Assembly: GCF_036997615.1 (NCBI RefSeq)
Contig: NZ_JAWLQA010000005.1
Reading direction: 5' to 3' (one strand)
From: Brachyspira sp949287565
GTDB lineage: Bacteria; Spirochaetota; Brachyspiria; Brachyspirales; Brachyspiraceae
Length of the DNA stretch: 64,000 bases
Both the position numbers and the translations under genes were made by a program. Shown piece after piece: positions 56,302 through 64,000 of this stretch. The number at the start of each line of letters is the position of its first letter. The stretch's first letter is position 1. The notes beneath the pieces are model-generated. The model was not told the origin of the DNA, did no database searches, and was given only the letters and a program-made list of their open reading frames with translations.

Positions 56302-57759
56302 ATGAATAAAATAAATAGAATATATATAGGCTATCCTCCATTTGAAAGCGACAGAGGAGTAGCATTATTATCACAGAACAGACAATTTCAATGGTTCAAG
56401 AGTCCTACATATATTTATCCTGTTGTTCCTGCAACTGCTGCAACTATGATAAAAAATGCAGGATACAATGTGGATTTCATTGATGCTATAGCTAGAAATA
56501 TGACTACTAAAGAATGGCATCAATATTTAGAAGCAAATACACCTGATTTATTATTCTTTGAAGTGAAGACACCTGTTATATACAAGGCTTGGAAAATAGT
56601 TGATGATTTAAAAGAAAAATACCCAAATATGATTGTTGTTATTGCAGGCGATCATGTTACTGCTATGCCTGAAGAAACAATGAATAATTGTAAAGTTGAT
56701 TATTTACTTACAGGCGGAGATTATGATTTTCTTCTTTTGAATTTAATAGAATATTTAAATGGCAAAGCTCAATTAGAAAAAGGCATATACTATAGAGAAT
56801 CAAACACTATAAAAAATACAGGCTTCTTTGAATTAAGACATGATTTAAAAAGCCTTCCATTTATAGATAGAGATTTGACTCAATGGCAAAGATACGCATA
56901 TGATAATGGCAATTTTAAACGTATACCAGGAACTTACATAATGGCTGGAAGGGATTGTTGGCATCATAGATGTACTTTCTGTTCTTGGACTGGCATATAT
57001 ACAAATTTCCGTGCTAGAACTGCTGAAAATGTGGTTGATGAAGTGGACTTCCTTTACAACAAATACAATATAAGAGAGATAATGGACGATACAGGTTGTT
57101 TTCCAGTAAAGAAATGGCTTAATGATTTCTGTAATTATATGATAGATAAAAAGCTAAATAAAAAAGTTAATATAGACTGTAATATGCGTTTCGGTGCTTG
57201 TAATGAAGATGAATACAGACTAATGAAAAAAGCTGGATTCAGATTTTTATTATTTGGTTTAGAATCTGCAAGTCAAAATACATTGGACAGACTCATAAAA
57301 GGAAATAAAGTTGAAGAGATACTTCCTTCTTGTAAAGCAGCATCAGATGCAGGACTTTCACCTCATATCACAGTAATGCTTGGTTATCCTTGGGAAACTG
57401 AAGAAGATATTGAAAAGACTTATGAACTTACTAAAAAACTTCTTCTAAAAGGCTATGCTAAAACTATGCAGGCTACAATAATAATTCCGTATCCCGGTAC
57501 AGAACTATTCAATCAATGTAAAAGAGAAAATTGGCTTACTACAGAAAATTGGGAAGATTATGATATGCGTACTGCTATAATGAAAACTGATGTAGGCGAA
57601 GAAAAAATAAAATGCTGGATACAGAAACTTTATAATCTTAGCTTTACTCCTCAATTTTTAATGCATAAAGTATTATCTATTAGAGATTTAGACGATATAA
57701 AATACTATTTAAGAGCATTTAAAAAAGTATCAAAAGGGCATTTAAAAGACTTTGAATAA
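56302..57759 (+). CDS. Radical SAM protein with N-terminal B12-binding-type domain
   Basis: 485 aa. Residues 1-190 have the cobalamin-binding-like Rossmann arrangement (YPVVPATAATMIKNAGYNVDFIDA, LLFFEVKTP, VVIAGDHVTAMPEE, YLLTGGDYDFLLLNLI). The radical SAM part begins at GRDCWHHRCTFCSWTG, with Cys 219, 224 and 227 (CX4CX2C, not the usual CX3CX2C). It continues with LFGLESASQNTLDRLIKG and MLGYPWETEEDIEKT. The reaction is unknown; B12-dependent methylation or another radical rearrangement is plausible. The AhpD-like gene lies 75 nt downstream. Confidence 0.82.
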   Translation: MNKINRIYIGYPPFESDRGVALLSQNRQFQWFKSPTYIYPVVPATAATMIKNAGYNVDFIDAIARNMTTKEWHQYLEANTPDLLFFEVKTPVIYKAWKIVDDLKEKYPNMIVVIAGDHVTAMPEETMNNCKVDYLLTGGDYDFLLLNLIEYLNGKAQLEKGIYYRESNTIKNTGFFELRHDLKSLPFIDRDLTQWQRYAYDNGNFKRIPGTYIMAGRDCWHHRCTFCSWTGIYTNFRARTAENVVDEVDFLYNKYNIREIMDDTGCFPVKKWLNDFCNYMIDKKLNKKVNIDCNMRFGACNEDEYRLMKKAGFRFLLFGLESASQNTLDRLIKGNKVEEILPSCKAASDAGLSPHITVMLGYPWETEEDIEKTYELTKKLLLKGYAKTMQATIIIPYPGTELFNQCKRENWLTTENWEDYDMRTAIMKTDVGEEKIKCWIQKLYNLSFTPQFLMHKVLSIRDLDDIKYYLRAFKKVSKGHLKDFE

Positions 57760-57834
57760 TTTTGTTTTTGCTATAAAATATATAGAACTATTAATCATAA
57801 ATTTTTATTAATAAATTTAAATAAGGAGTTATTT

Positions 57835-58392
57835 ATGGCTAGAGTTAAATTTGTTGAATATGAGGAAGCTCAAGGAAAAGTAAAAGAGGCTTTCGATTAT
57901 CAATTAAAAAAAAGCGGCAGTGTTACAAATATGAAAAAAGCATTATTAAATGACTACGCTACTTATGAAGCATTTATGGGTTGGTATGTTTCATTCGATA
58001 GATTAGTAGAAGTTGTGGGTAAAAGAGCTGCTATGATATTAGCACATTCTGTTTCTACTACTAACGGATGTATGCTTTGTTCTTTATTCTTCATCAGAGA
58101 TTTAAAAGCTATAGGAGATGATCCTAAAAATCTTAAACTTGATGAGAAAGAACAGTTATTATCTCAATTAGGTATGCAAATGGTAAAAGATCCTAATGGT
58201 GTAACTGATGAACTTATGAATAATCTTAAAAAACATTTCAATGATTCTGAAATAGTTACTATAGTTGGTTTTGCTGCTCAAATGATGGCTACTAACAATT
58301 TCAATGCTGTATTAAAAATAGATTTAGATGAATCTTTGATACCTATACAAGGCGAGTTTGAAAAAGAAACTTGGAGAGCAAAAAATAATTAA
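57835..58392 (+). CDS. Carboxymuconolactone decarboxylase / AhpD-like protein
   Basis: 185 aa helical protein. The active-site-type motif NGCMLCSLFFIRD holds a CxxC pair with a nearby helix, as in the AhpD/CMD family. It may act as a thiol peroxidase or a reductant for one. An AAGGAG site precedes the ATG. It sits between a radical SAM gene and ferritin, so an oxidative-stress role is plausible. A terminator follows. Confidence 0.8.
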   Translation: MARVKFVEYEEAQGKVKEAFDYQLKKSGSVTNMKKALLNDYATYEAFMGWYVSFDRLVEVVGKRAAMILAHSVSTTNGCMLCSLFFIRDLKAIGDDPKNLKLDEKEQLLSQLGMQMVKDPNGVTDELMNNLKKHFNDSEIVTIVGFAAQMMATNNFNAVLKIDLDESLIPIQGEFEKETWRAKNN

Positions 58393-58421
58393 TTTTTATT
58401 AATTATTAATTTATTAAAAGA

Positions 58422-58452
58422 AAAACAAGGGGAATAATTCTCCTTGTTTTTT
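58422..58452 (+). terminator. Intrinsic terminator
   Basis: AAAACAAGGGGA (58422-58433) pairs with TCTCCTTGTTTT (58439-58450) with one G-T pair, 5-nt loop, T6. It lies between the converging AhpD-like and ferritin genes. Confidence 0.85.
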
Positions 58453-58518
58453 GTCAACTTTATAATTATAAATACATACCCATTTCATAATTAATGAAAC
58501 GGGTACGGATATTAGAGC

Positions 58519-59034
58519 TTATGAGTTATGTTCTTCAGTATCCAAATTACCTACAAACTTATCAAAAGTATAAAGATTTCTTCCTTCTAAATCTCCTAAT
58601 ATTTTTATTTTCTTTATGATATCATTGAATAGCTCTTCTTCTTCAAGCTGCTCTTCAACAAACCATTCCAAAAACTTCAATGTAACATAATCTTTATTGT
58701 CCATTGCTGTACTTACCAATTTATTAATGCAGGAAGTAATATACTCTTCATGCTTAATAATTTTTTCAAATAATTCTTGAACAGAATTAAAATTACATTC
58801 AGGAGCTTTCATTTCTCCCATTATAGCCTGTCCTCCAGCTTTATTAATATACTCTCTAAACTTTTCTAAATGAGTATGTTCTTCTGCTGAATGATTATAT
58901 AAAAATCTGCTGCATCCTTTAAGTCCTTGCTTTTCGCACCAGCCAGCCATATTAAAATAAAGATTTGCTGAATAATGCTCTTCATTTAAATGATCATTTA
59001 ATAATTTTACTGTTTCTTCTTTTATTATAGGCAT
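58519..59034 (-). CDS. ftnA: Non-haem ferritin
   Basis: 171 aa iron-storage ferritin. Four-helix bundle with the ferroxidase residues visible: Glu in LNEEHYSANLYFNMAGW, the Glu-Glu-His of SAEEHTHLEKFREY and Glu/Gln in FVEEQLEEEELF. It oxidises Fe2+ and stores Fe3+ in 24-mers. AAAGGAG lies upstream of the ATG. Single gene. Confidence 0.93.
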   Translation of the reverse strand: MPIIKEETVKLLNDHLNEEHYSANLYFNMAGWCEKQGLKGCSRFLYNHSAEEHTHLEKFREYINKAGGQAIMGEMKAPECNFNSVQELFEKIIKHEEYITSCINKLVSTAMDNKDYVTLKFLEWFVEEQLEEEELFNDIIKKIKILGDLEGRNLYTFDKFVGNLDTEEHNS

Positions 59035-59180
59035 AATAAACTCCTTTTTTAGATTTAACTAACATTATTTTATAGCATTCTAACATTTTTAACAATATAT
59101 CTTGATTATAAAAATATCCTAATATTATATTTTTTAATATAACATTAGGATATTATAAAACATATATAACAATTATAATA

Positions 59181-61115
59181 TTAATATTTTAACTTAAAAT
59201 ATTCTATAGATCTCACCAATTCATTAGCCTCACTAAGTAATGATTCAGAAGCAGAAGTAGCCTCAGTAACTAAGGCAGCATTTTTCTGAACAGCAGTATC
59301 CATATTATTTATAGCTATATTGATTTGTTCTATTCCTCTTTCTTGTTCCTGAGCAGCTATATTTATTCTATCCATCAAAGATGAAGCCTTGTCCATTTTA
59401 TCTGAAATTTCATCAAATATTTCTTTTGATTCTTGAACACTCTTAGCAGCTAAATTTATTTTTTCATTACTATCTGTTATCAATGAAGTAATATTTTTTA
59501 CAGACTCCTGAGTAGTTTGAGCTAGATTTCTTACCTCACTTGCCACAACAGCAAAACCTCTTCCCTGATCTCCGGCACGTGCTGCTTCTACAGAGGCATT
59601 CAAAGCAAGTATATTTGTCTGGAATGCGATTCCTTCTATAAGTTTAGTAATATCCATGATTTTATTACTAGACTCATAAACATCATTCATTTTACTTACA
59701 CTGTCTTCTACTATATTACCAGCTTTGATCAAATCTTCTTTTGCCTCTGACACCATACTTGTACTAGTAGATACATTTTCAGCTGATTCTTTAATAGCAC
59801 TAGCCATTTGATTCATTGATGCCGCTGTCTCTTCCAAACTAGAAGCTTGTGATTCTGTTCTTTGAGATAAATCATTGTTTCCAATTAATACTTCATTTGC
59901 AGCTGTAGAAACCTGTTCTGCAGAATTTTTAACAGTATTTATTACATTGTTAAAGTTCTTCATAGCTTTATCCCAGCCTCTTGCTATATCACCCCATTCA
60001 TCTTTTCTCTTATCAAAATGCTTAGGTATTTCTCTAGTCAAATCACCTTCAGACATAGCTAAAATATCTTTTGATAATGCATTTATAACATTTGATACTT
60101 TTCTTCCTATGATGTACGGGATAATTAAGAAGAGCATAACAATTATCAAAATAAAAATTATAAGAATAACATTCTTCATAACATTGCTATCTTTCAATAT
60201 TATATCTCTAGGAGTAGATAAACAAAGTCCCCAATATACACCTTTAGAAATTTCTATAGGTGTAAAAGCATATGTATAATCTTCTTTTGCTATTGCTCCA
60301 TAGGCTTCTATTATTGAGAATTTACCAGACTGTATATTTTCAAAGACACTATATTCTTTATAATGAGGATATACTTCATAAATATTTTTAGAAACATTAG
60401 CCACATTATAAGTATCATATATAACAGATCCATGCTGATCGTATAATTCAACTGTTGTTTCTGCAAAAGGTTTTATATTTCCAAGCAAAGCAGTAATAGA
60501 ATCTACAAAAATATCAACATATATAACACCTATAAATTTATTTTGAGGAGTTATAGGAATACATAAAGTAAATAATACTGTATCAGCATTAACTGTAGAA
60601 TCATAAACTCCTGATACATATACATCTCCTGTTCTTTTAGGTTCTGTATAATAGTCTACATTAAAAGTATCTATTCCTAAATATGCTTCTCCGTTTTTAG
60701 ATATATAATAATTAAATCTTCCATTAGAAGGTTTATATTCTGTATTTGTATAATCTGCATCATTATCAAGTGCATTAGGTTCAAATGCTATTGATAAGCC
60801 ATTTATATCATCAGGAAGGCTATTAAAAAATACCGATGTTAATTGTTTATATGTTACCCTATCTCTTATTCCTCTGTTATAAATATTTTCTATATTAACT
60901 TTAAGTCCCATAACATTATATAGATGTTTTTCTATATTGAATTTTATGTTGTTAGCCTCTTTATATGAGGTTTCTTGTAAAACTTTATATGATAAATTTT
61001 TAGTTATCTTACCTACATACAACATGACTACTGTATTTGATAATATAACAATTATCATAATAGGAACTAATATAATGGCGGTAATTTGAAATTTCAATCC
61101 AACTTTTTTAAACAT
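59181..61115 (-). CDS. Methyl-accepting chemotaxis protein with periplasmic dCache-like domain
   Basis: 644 aa. Membrane segment 1 (10-34), a periplasmic double-Cache-like sensor (about 40-305; SIAFEPNALDNDADYTNTEYKPSNGRFNYYI, YTEPKRTGDVYVSG), segment 2 (about 312-337), HAMP and a long cytoplasmic signalling hairpin follow. The conserved tip is IAFQTNILALNASVEAARAGDQGRGFAVVASEVRNLAQ. There is no obvious CheR-docking pentapeptide at the C-terminus. Ligand unknown; dCache domains often bind amino acids or other small metabolites. Confidence 0.94.
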   Translation of the reverse strand: MFKKVGLKFQITAIILVPIMIIVILSNTVVMLYVGKITKNLSYKVLQETSYKEANNIKFNIEKHLYNVMGLKVNIENIYNRGIRDRVTYKQLTSVFFNSLPDDINGLSIAFEPNALDNDADYTNTEYKPSNGRFNYYISKNGEAYLGIDTFNVDYYTEPKRTGDVYVSGVYDSTVNADTVLFTLCIPITPQNKFIGVIYVDIFVDSITALLGNIKPFAETTVELYDQHGSVIYDTYNVANVSKNIYEVYPHYKEYSVFENIQSGKFSIIEAYGAIAKEDYTYAFTPIEISKGVYWGLCLSTPRDIILKDSNVMKNVILIIFILIIVMLFLIIPYIIGRKVSNVINALSKDILAMSEGDLTREIPKHFDKRKDEWGDIARGWDKAMKNFNNVINTVKNSAEQVSTAANEVLIGNNDLSQRTESQASSLEETAASMNQMASAIKESAENVSTSTSMVSEAKEDLIKAGNIVEDSVSKMNDVYESSNKIMDITKLIEGIAFQTNILALNASVEAARAGDQGRGFAVVASEVRNLAQTTQESVKNITSLITDSNEKINLAAKSVQESKEIFDEISDKMDKASSLMDRINIAAQEQERGIEQINIAINNMDTAVQKNAALVTEATSASESLLSEANELVRSIEYFKLKY

Positions 61116-61254
61116 GGCAACTCCAACTAAAATTATTTATTTAAAATAAAATAATTTTTATTAAGATAATGACAAGGGCCGACAAAGAAATAAATAACCC
61201 TAACATTCTATAATATATAATAGAAAAATAAAAAATACAAGCATATAAAAAATT

Positions 61255-61296
61255 AATGATAAAAAAATCAAAAAAAATGCTTGATTTTTTATCATT
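61255..61296. promoter_or_regulatory. Long hairpin upstream of ilvD
   Basis: AATGATAAAAAAATCAA (61255-61271) faces TTGATTTTTTATCATT (61281-61296); it pairs over 16 bp with one bulged A. A second small dyad, ATTCT-ACTAAT-AGAAT, follows to about 61309. It lies 69 bp before ilvD in the divergent mcp-ilvD region (61116-61365). It is either an operator or a leader hairpin. Confidence 0.45.
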
Positions 61297-61365
61297 CTAC
61301 TAATAGAATGCATGAGTATATTTTTAAAAGTTTATTAAACAATTTTATTAAATGGAGAAATAATT

Positions 61366-63048
61366 ATGAGTTTCAGAGAAAATAGTTCTTTAAGAAGCGA
61401 CAGAGTTTTAAAAGGTGATGAAAGAGCACCAAATAGATCTTTATTCTATTCTATGGGATATACAGATGAAGAATTAAAAAGACCTCTGATTGGAATTATT
61501 TCTGCATACAGTGAAATTGTACCTGGACATATACATCTTGATAAACTTTCTCAGGCTGTTAAAGCTGGTGTATTAATAGGTGGAGGTACTCCTATACTTA
61601 TACCTGCAATAGGAGTTTGTGACGGAATAGCTATGGGACACTTAGGAATGAAATATTCACTTCCATCAAGAGAATTAATAGCTGATTCTGTTGAAAGTAT
61701 GGTTATAGCTCATGGTTTAGACGGAGTTGTACTTGTTCCTAACTGCGATAAAATAGTTCCTGGTATGATAATGGGACTTTTAAGAATGAATATACCTGGA
61801 ATAGTAATAAGCGGAGGAGCTATGCTTCCTGGTGATCATGGAGAGGAAAAAGTAAGTTTATCAAATATATTCGAGGCTGTTGGAGCTAAAAAAGCCAATC
61901 TTATAAATGATGCTGAATTAGAAGAATATGCACAAAACACTTGTCCTAGCTGCGGTTCTTGTGCCGGTATGTACACTGCTAATAGTATGAACTGTCTTTC
62001 TGAGGCATTAGGTATAGCTTTACCAGGAAACGGAACAATACCTGCTGTTTATTCTGCTAGAACTTTACTTGCTAAGAAAGCCGGTATGCAGGTTATGGAA
62101 TTATTAAAAAAAGACATAAAACCTTTAGATATAATAACTCCTGAATCTTTCAAAAATGCTCTTGCTGTTGATATGGCTTTGGGATGTTCTACAAATAGTG
62201 TACTTCACTTACTTGCTATAGCTAATGAGGCAGGAATAGAATTAGATTTAAAAATCATAAATGAAGTAAGCGATCGCACTCCTAATCTTTGTCATTTAGC
62301 ACCTGCCGGACATAACTATATAGAAGACTTATACAAATCCGGCGGAATACCTGCTGTTATGAAAGAGCTTGATAAAGGCGGATTTATAAACACTTCTCTT
62401 ATGACTGCCACAGGTAAAACAATAGCTGAAAATATAAAAGATGCTGTTAATAAAAATAATAATGTTTTAAGAAATATAGAAAACCCTTATAGTAAAACAG
62501 GCGGTATAGCAATACTTTGGGGAAATATAGCTAAAGACGGTTGTGTTGTTAAACGCTCTGCCGTTGCTGATGAAATGCTTGTACATAAAGGACCTGCCAG
62601 AGTATTTGACAGCGAAGAATCTGCAATAGCTGCTATATATGCTGGTAAAATAAATAAAGGCGATGTTGTTGTTATAAGATACGAAGGACCAAAAGGCGGA
62701 CCTGGTATGCGTGAGATGTTAAACCCTACTTCTGCACTTGCCGGTATGAAACTAGATAAAGATGTTGCTTTGATAACTGACGGAAGATTTTCAGGTGCTT
62801 CAAGAGGTGCATCTATAGGTCACGTTTCACCTGAAGCTGCAAGCGGCGGAGAAATAGCTTTCATAAAAGAAAATGACATCATAAGCATAGATATACCTAA
62901 TCATAAAATCAATTTAGAAATCTCTGATGAAGAAATGGAAAAAAGAAGAAAAGAGACTGCTATTAAACCTTTAGAAGAAATTAGAGGCTGGCTTGGAAGA
63001 TATAGAAAACTTGTTCAGTCTGCTAATACTGGTGCTGTATTGAAATAA
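61366..63048 (+). CDS. ilvD: Dihydroxy-acid dehydratase
   Basis: 560 aa iron-sulphur enzyme of valine/isoleucine synthesis that dehydrates 2,3-dihydroxy acids to 2-keto acids. Cluster and metal residues are visible: GVCDGIAMGH, NCDKIVPGM, TCPSCGSCAGMYTANSMN and the C-terminal GRFSGASRGASIGHVSPEAASGG. GGAG lies upstream of the ATG. No other ilv gene is nearby; the hairpin above may regulate it. Confidence 0.96.
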   Translation: MSFRENSSLRSDRVLKGDERAPNRSLFYSMGYTDEELKRPLIGIISAYSEIVPGHIHLDKLSQAVKAGVLIGGGTPILIPAIGVCDGIAMGHLGMKYSLPSRELIADSVESMVIAHGLDGVVLVPNCDKIVPGMIMGLLRMNIPGIVISGGAMLPGDHGEEKVSLSNIFEAVGAKKANLINDAELEEYAQNTCPSCGSCAGMYTANSMNCLSEALGIALPGNGTIPAVYSARTLLAKKAGMQVMELLKKDIKPLDIITPESFKNALAVDMALGCSTNSVLHLLAIANEAGIELDLKIINEVSDRTPNLCHLAPAGHNYIEDLYKSGGIPAVMKELDKGGFINTSLMTATGKTIAENIKDAVNKNNNVLRNIENPYSKTGGIAILWGNIAKDGCVVKRSAVADEMLVHKGPARVFDSEESAIAAIYAGKINKGDVVVIRYEGPKGGPGMREMLNPTSALAGMKLDKDVALITDGRFSGASRGASIGHVSPEAASGGEIAFIKENDIISIDIPNHKINLEISDEEMEKRRKETAIKPLEEIRGWLGRYRKLVQSANTGAVLK

Positions 63049-63381
63049 TTATAATTAATAATTTAGATATTATAGGATTTAAATTCTATAACATCATATA
63101 AGCACTATTAATCTAATAATCTAAAAGTCATTATAAAAATTAATATTACAGACTGCTTGAATATCTATCTTTTAAGCCAGGATAAAAATCGTTTAGTTTA
63201 TAGCTGATATAAGCTTAGACTAAATTTATTTTAAATAAAATTTTTTAAAGGAGAAAAGTATGATTATTAAAAATTAATTTCTGAAAAATAAACTTGTTTC
63301 TAGTTTTATAAAGTAAATATATAAACAAAATAAAAAATAAATAACAATAATAAAAAATAATATTAATTAAAGGATAAAAAA
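63049..63381. other. Intergenic with a five-codon reading frame
   Basis: A strong AAAGGAGA (63247-63254) is followed at 63260-63277 by ATG and five sense codons in all (MIIKN), then TAA. It may be a leader peptide, or the start of a lost gene. No other feature is convincing in these 333 bp. Confidence 0.4.
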
Positions 63382-64000
63382 ATGAGTTTAGAAAATTTAT
63401 TTCTGCCTAACTTTAGTATAGGAAGCGATGCATATAAAGATATATATGATGTATGTTCAAATTATGGAAAAAAAGCTGTTATAATATCGGGTAAAAAATC
63501 AATGCAGGCATCAATAGAATCAATATTAAATAATATAAAAGATATAACCATAACAGGAATGTTTCATTATGGTGACAAATCCACTTTTGAAAATGTTGAT
63601 TTCCTTAAAGAAAAGAAAGCAGTAATGGAAGCTGATATGATATTCGCTGTAGGAGGAGGAAAATCATTAGATACATCAAAAGTTTTAGCACATACCATAA
63701 ATAAGCCTATATTTACTTTTCCAACATTGGCTTCAAATTGTGCTGCTGTAACTAGTCTTTCTGTTGTTTATAATAATGATGGAAGCTTCAAAAAAATGTT
63801 CAGTGATAAAAGGCCTCCTTTGCATACTTTTATAAATACTGATATAATATTAAATTCACCTGAAAATTATTTCAGAGCCGGTATAGGTAATGCAGTTTCT
63901 AAACAGTATGAAGCATTATTCTCAACAAGAAATGAGAATTTAAATTATAAAAATTTCTTAGCAGTAGAGATAATAAAAAACTGTTCTAATGATATATTAA
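63382..64000 (+). CDS. Iron-containing alcohol dehydrogenase family protein (GldA-like), partial
   Basis: 206 codons visible; the gene runs off the window end. ATG 63382 has AAAGGAT upstream. The nucleotide-binding GGGKSLDTSKVLAH and the family segment TFPTLASNCAAVTSLSVVYNNDGSF are clear. In GldA-type enzymes the next block reads GIGD, where Asp binds the metal. Here it reads GIGN (codon AAT 63889-63891, residue 170), so metal binding or the reaction may differ. Substrate unknown. Confidence 0.82.
   Translation, partial: MSLENLFLPNFSIGSDAYKDIYDVCSNYGKKAVIISGKKSMQASIESILNNIKDITITGMFHYGDKSTFENVDFLKEKKAVMEADMIFAVGGGKSLDTSKVLAHTINKPIFTFPTLASNCAAVTSLSVVYNNDGSFKKMFSDKRPPLHTFINTDIILNSPENYFRAGIGNAVSKQYEALFSTRNENLNYKNFLAVEIIKNCSNDIL

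Noticed and set aside
1..64000. tRNA, rRNA or CRISPR array
   Set aside because: Reading through the gaps I found no cloverleaf, no rRNA-like block and no regularly spaced identical repeats.

Overview
The window is very AT-rich. It carries spirochaete-type genes: an FlbB-like flagellar collar protein, many TPR proteins and Asn/Lys/Ile-rich proteins. Gut-anaerobe genes are also present (fucose use, lone trpB, acetate carrier, AhpD-like protein, ferritin). A Brachyspira species is the best fit. This is inferred from composition and gene content, not from a database search. I see no rRNA, tRNA, CRISPR array, transposase or phage structural gene.

Region 1 (1-12.5 kb) is sugar catabolism. A LacI regulator and a ribulokinase-type FGGY kinase converge on an L-fucose locus. 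One arm (minus strand) encodes a RhaB-type kinase, FucA and FucO. The divergent arm (plus strand) encodes an RbsA/RbsC/RbsB-type ABC importer, FucI and FucU. Together they would import L-fucose, interconvert its anomers, isomerise it to fuculose, phosphorylate it, cleave it to DHAP and L-lactaldehyde, and reduce the lactaldehyde to propanediol. A perfect 11-bp dyad lies between the arms.

Region 2 (12.5-24.4 kb) is mixed and partly accessory. It holds a gamma-glutamyltransferase, a large TPR protein, a duplicated zinc-finger microprotein, a frameshifted PD-(D/E)XK nuclease, a HicBA toxin-antitoxin pair, a Pr6Pr membrane protein, an ADP-ribosylglycohydrolase, an FMN-binding-domain protein, a lipoprotein and a secreted beta-rich protein.

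Region 3 (24.5-46.7 kb) is mostly housekeeping: RNase J-SppA-Yip1-like-LptF/G, a TPR-DUF2971 protein, lone trpB, an MFS carrier, signal peptidase I, GatC, PBP2-RodA, a receiver-PP2C phosphatase, an acetate carrier, FlbB and ThpR. Three intergenic stretches carry structured repeats: a pair of 79-bp elements with CGCACG/CGTGCG ends, and two clusters of related GC-rich hairpins. One lipoprotein gene is frameshifted in an A6 run right after its lipobox cysteine.

Region 4 (46.7-56 kb) is the most interesting part. It encodes a small unknown protein, a broken SLOG-like/TM/TrkA-N/RyR channel-like protein, an intact sigma-70-like factor, and a TIR-TM protein with YD-type repeats whose 3' half is broken. 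I read this as a TIR-linked, nucleotide-signal conflict system with its own sigma factor, now partly decayed. A GAF protein and a frameshifted intracellular subtilase lacking its catalytic Asp follow.

Region 5 (56.3-64 kb) holds a B12-binding-type radical SAM protein, an AhpD-like protein, ferritin, a chemotaxis receptor, IlvD and the start of an iron-type alcohol dehydrogenase cut by the window end.
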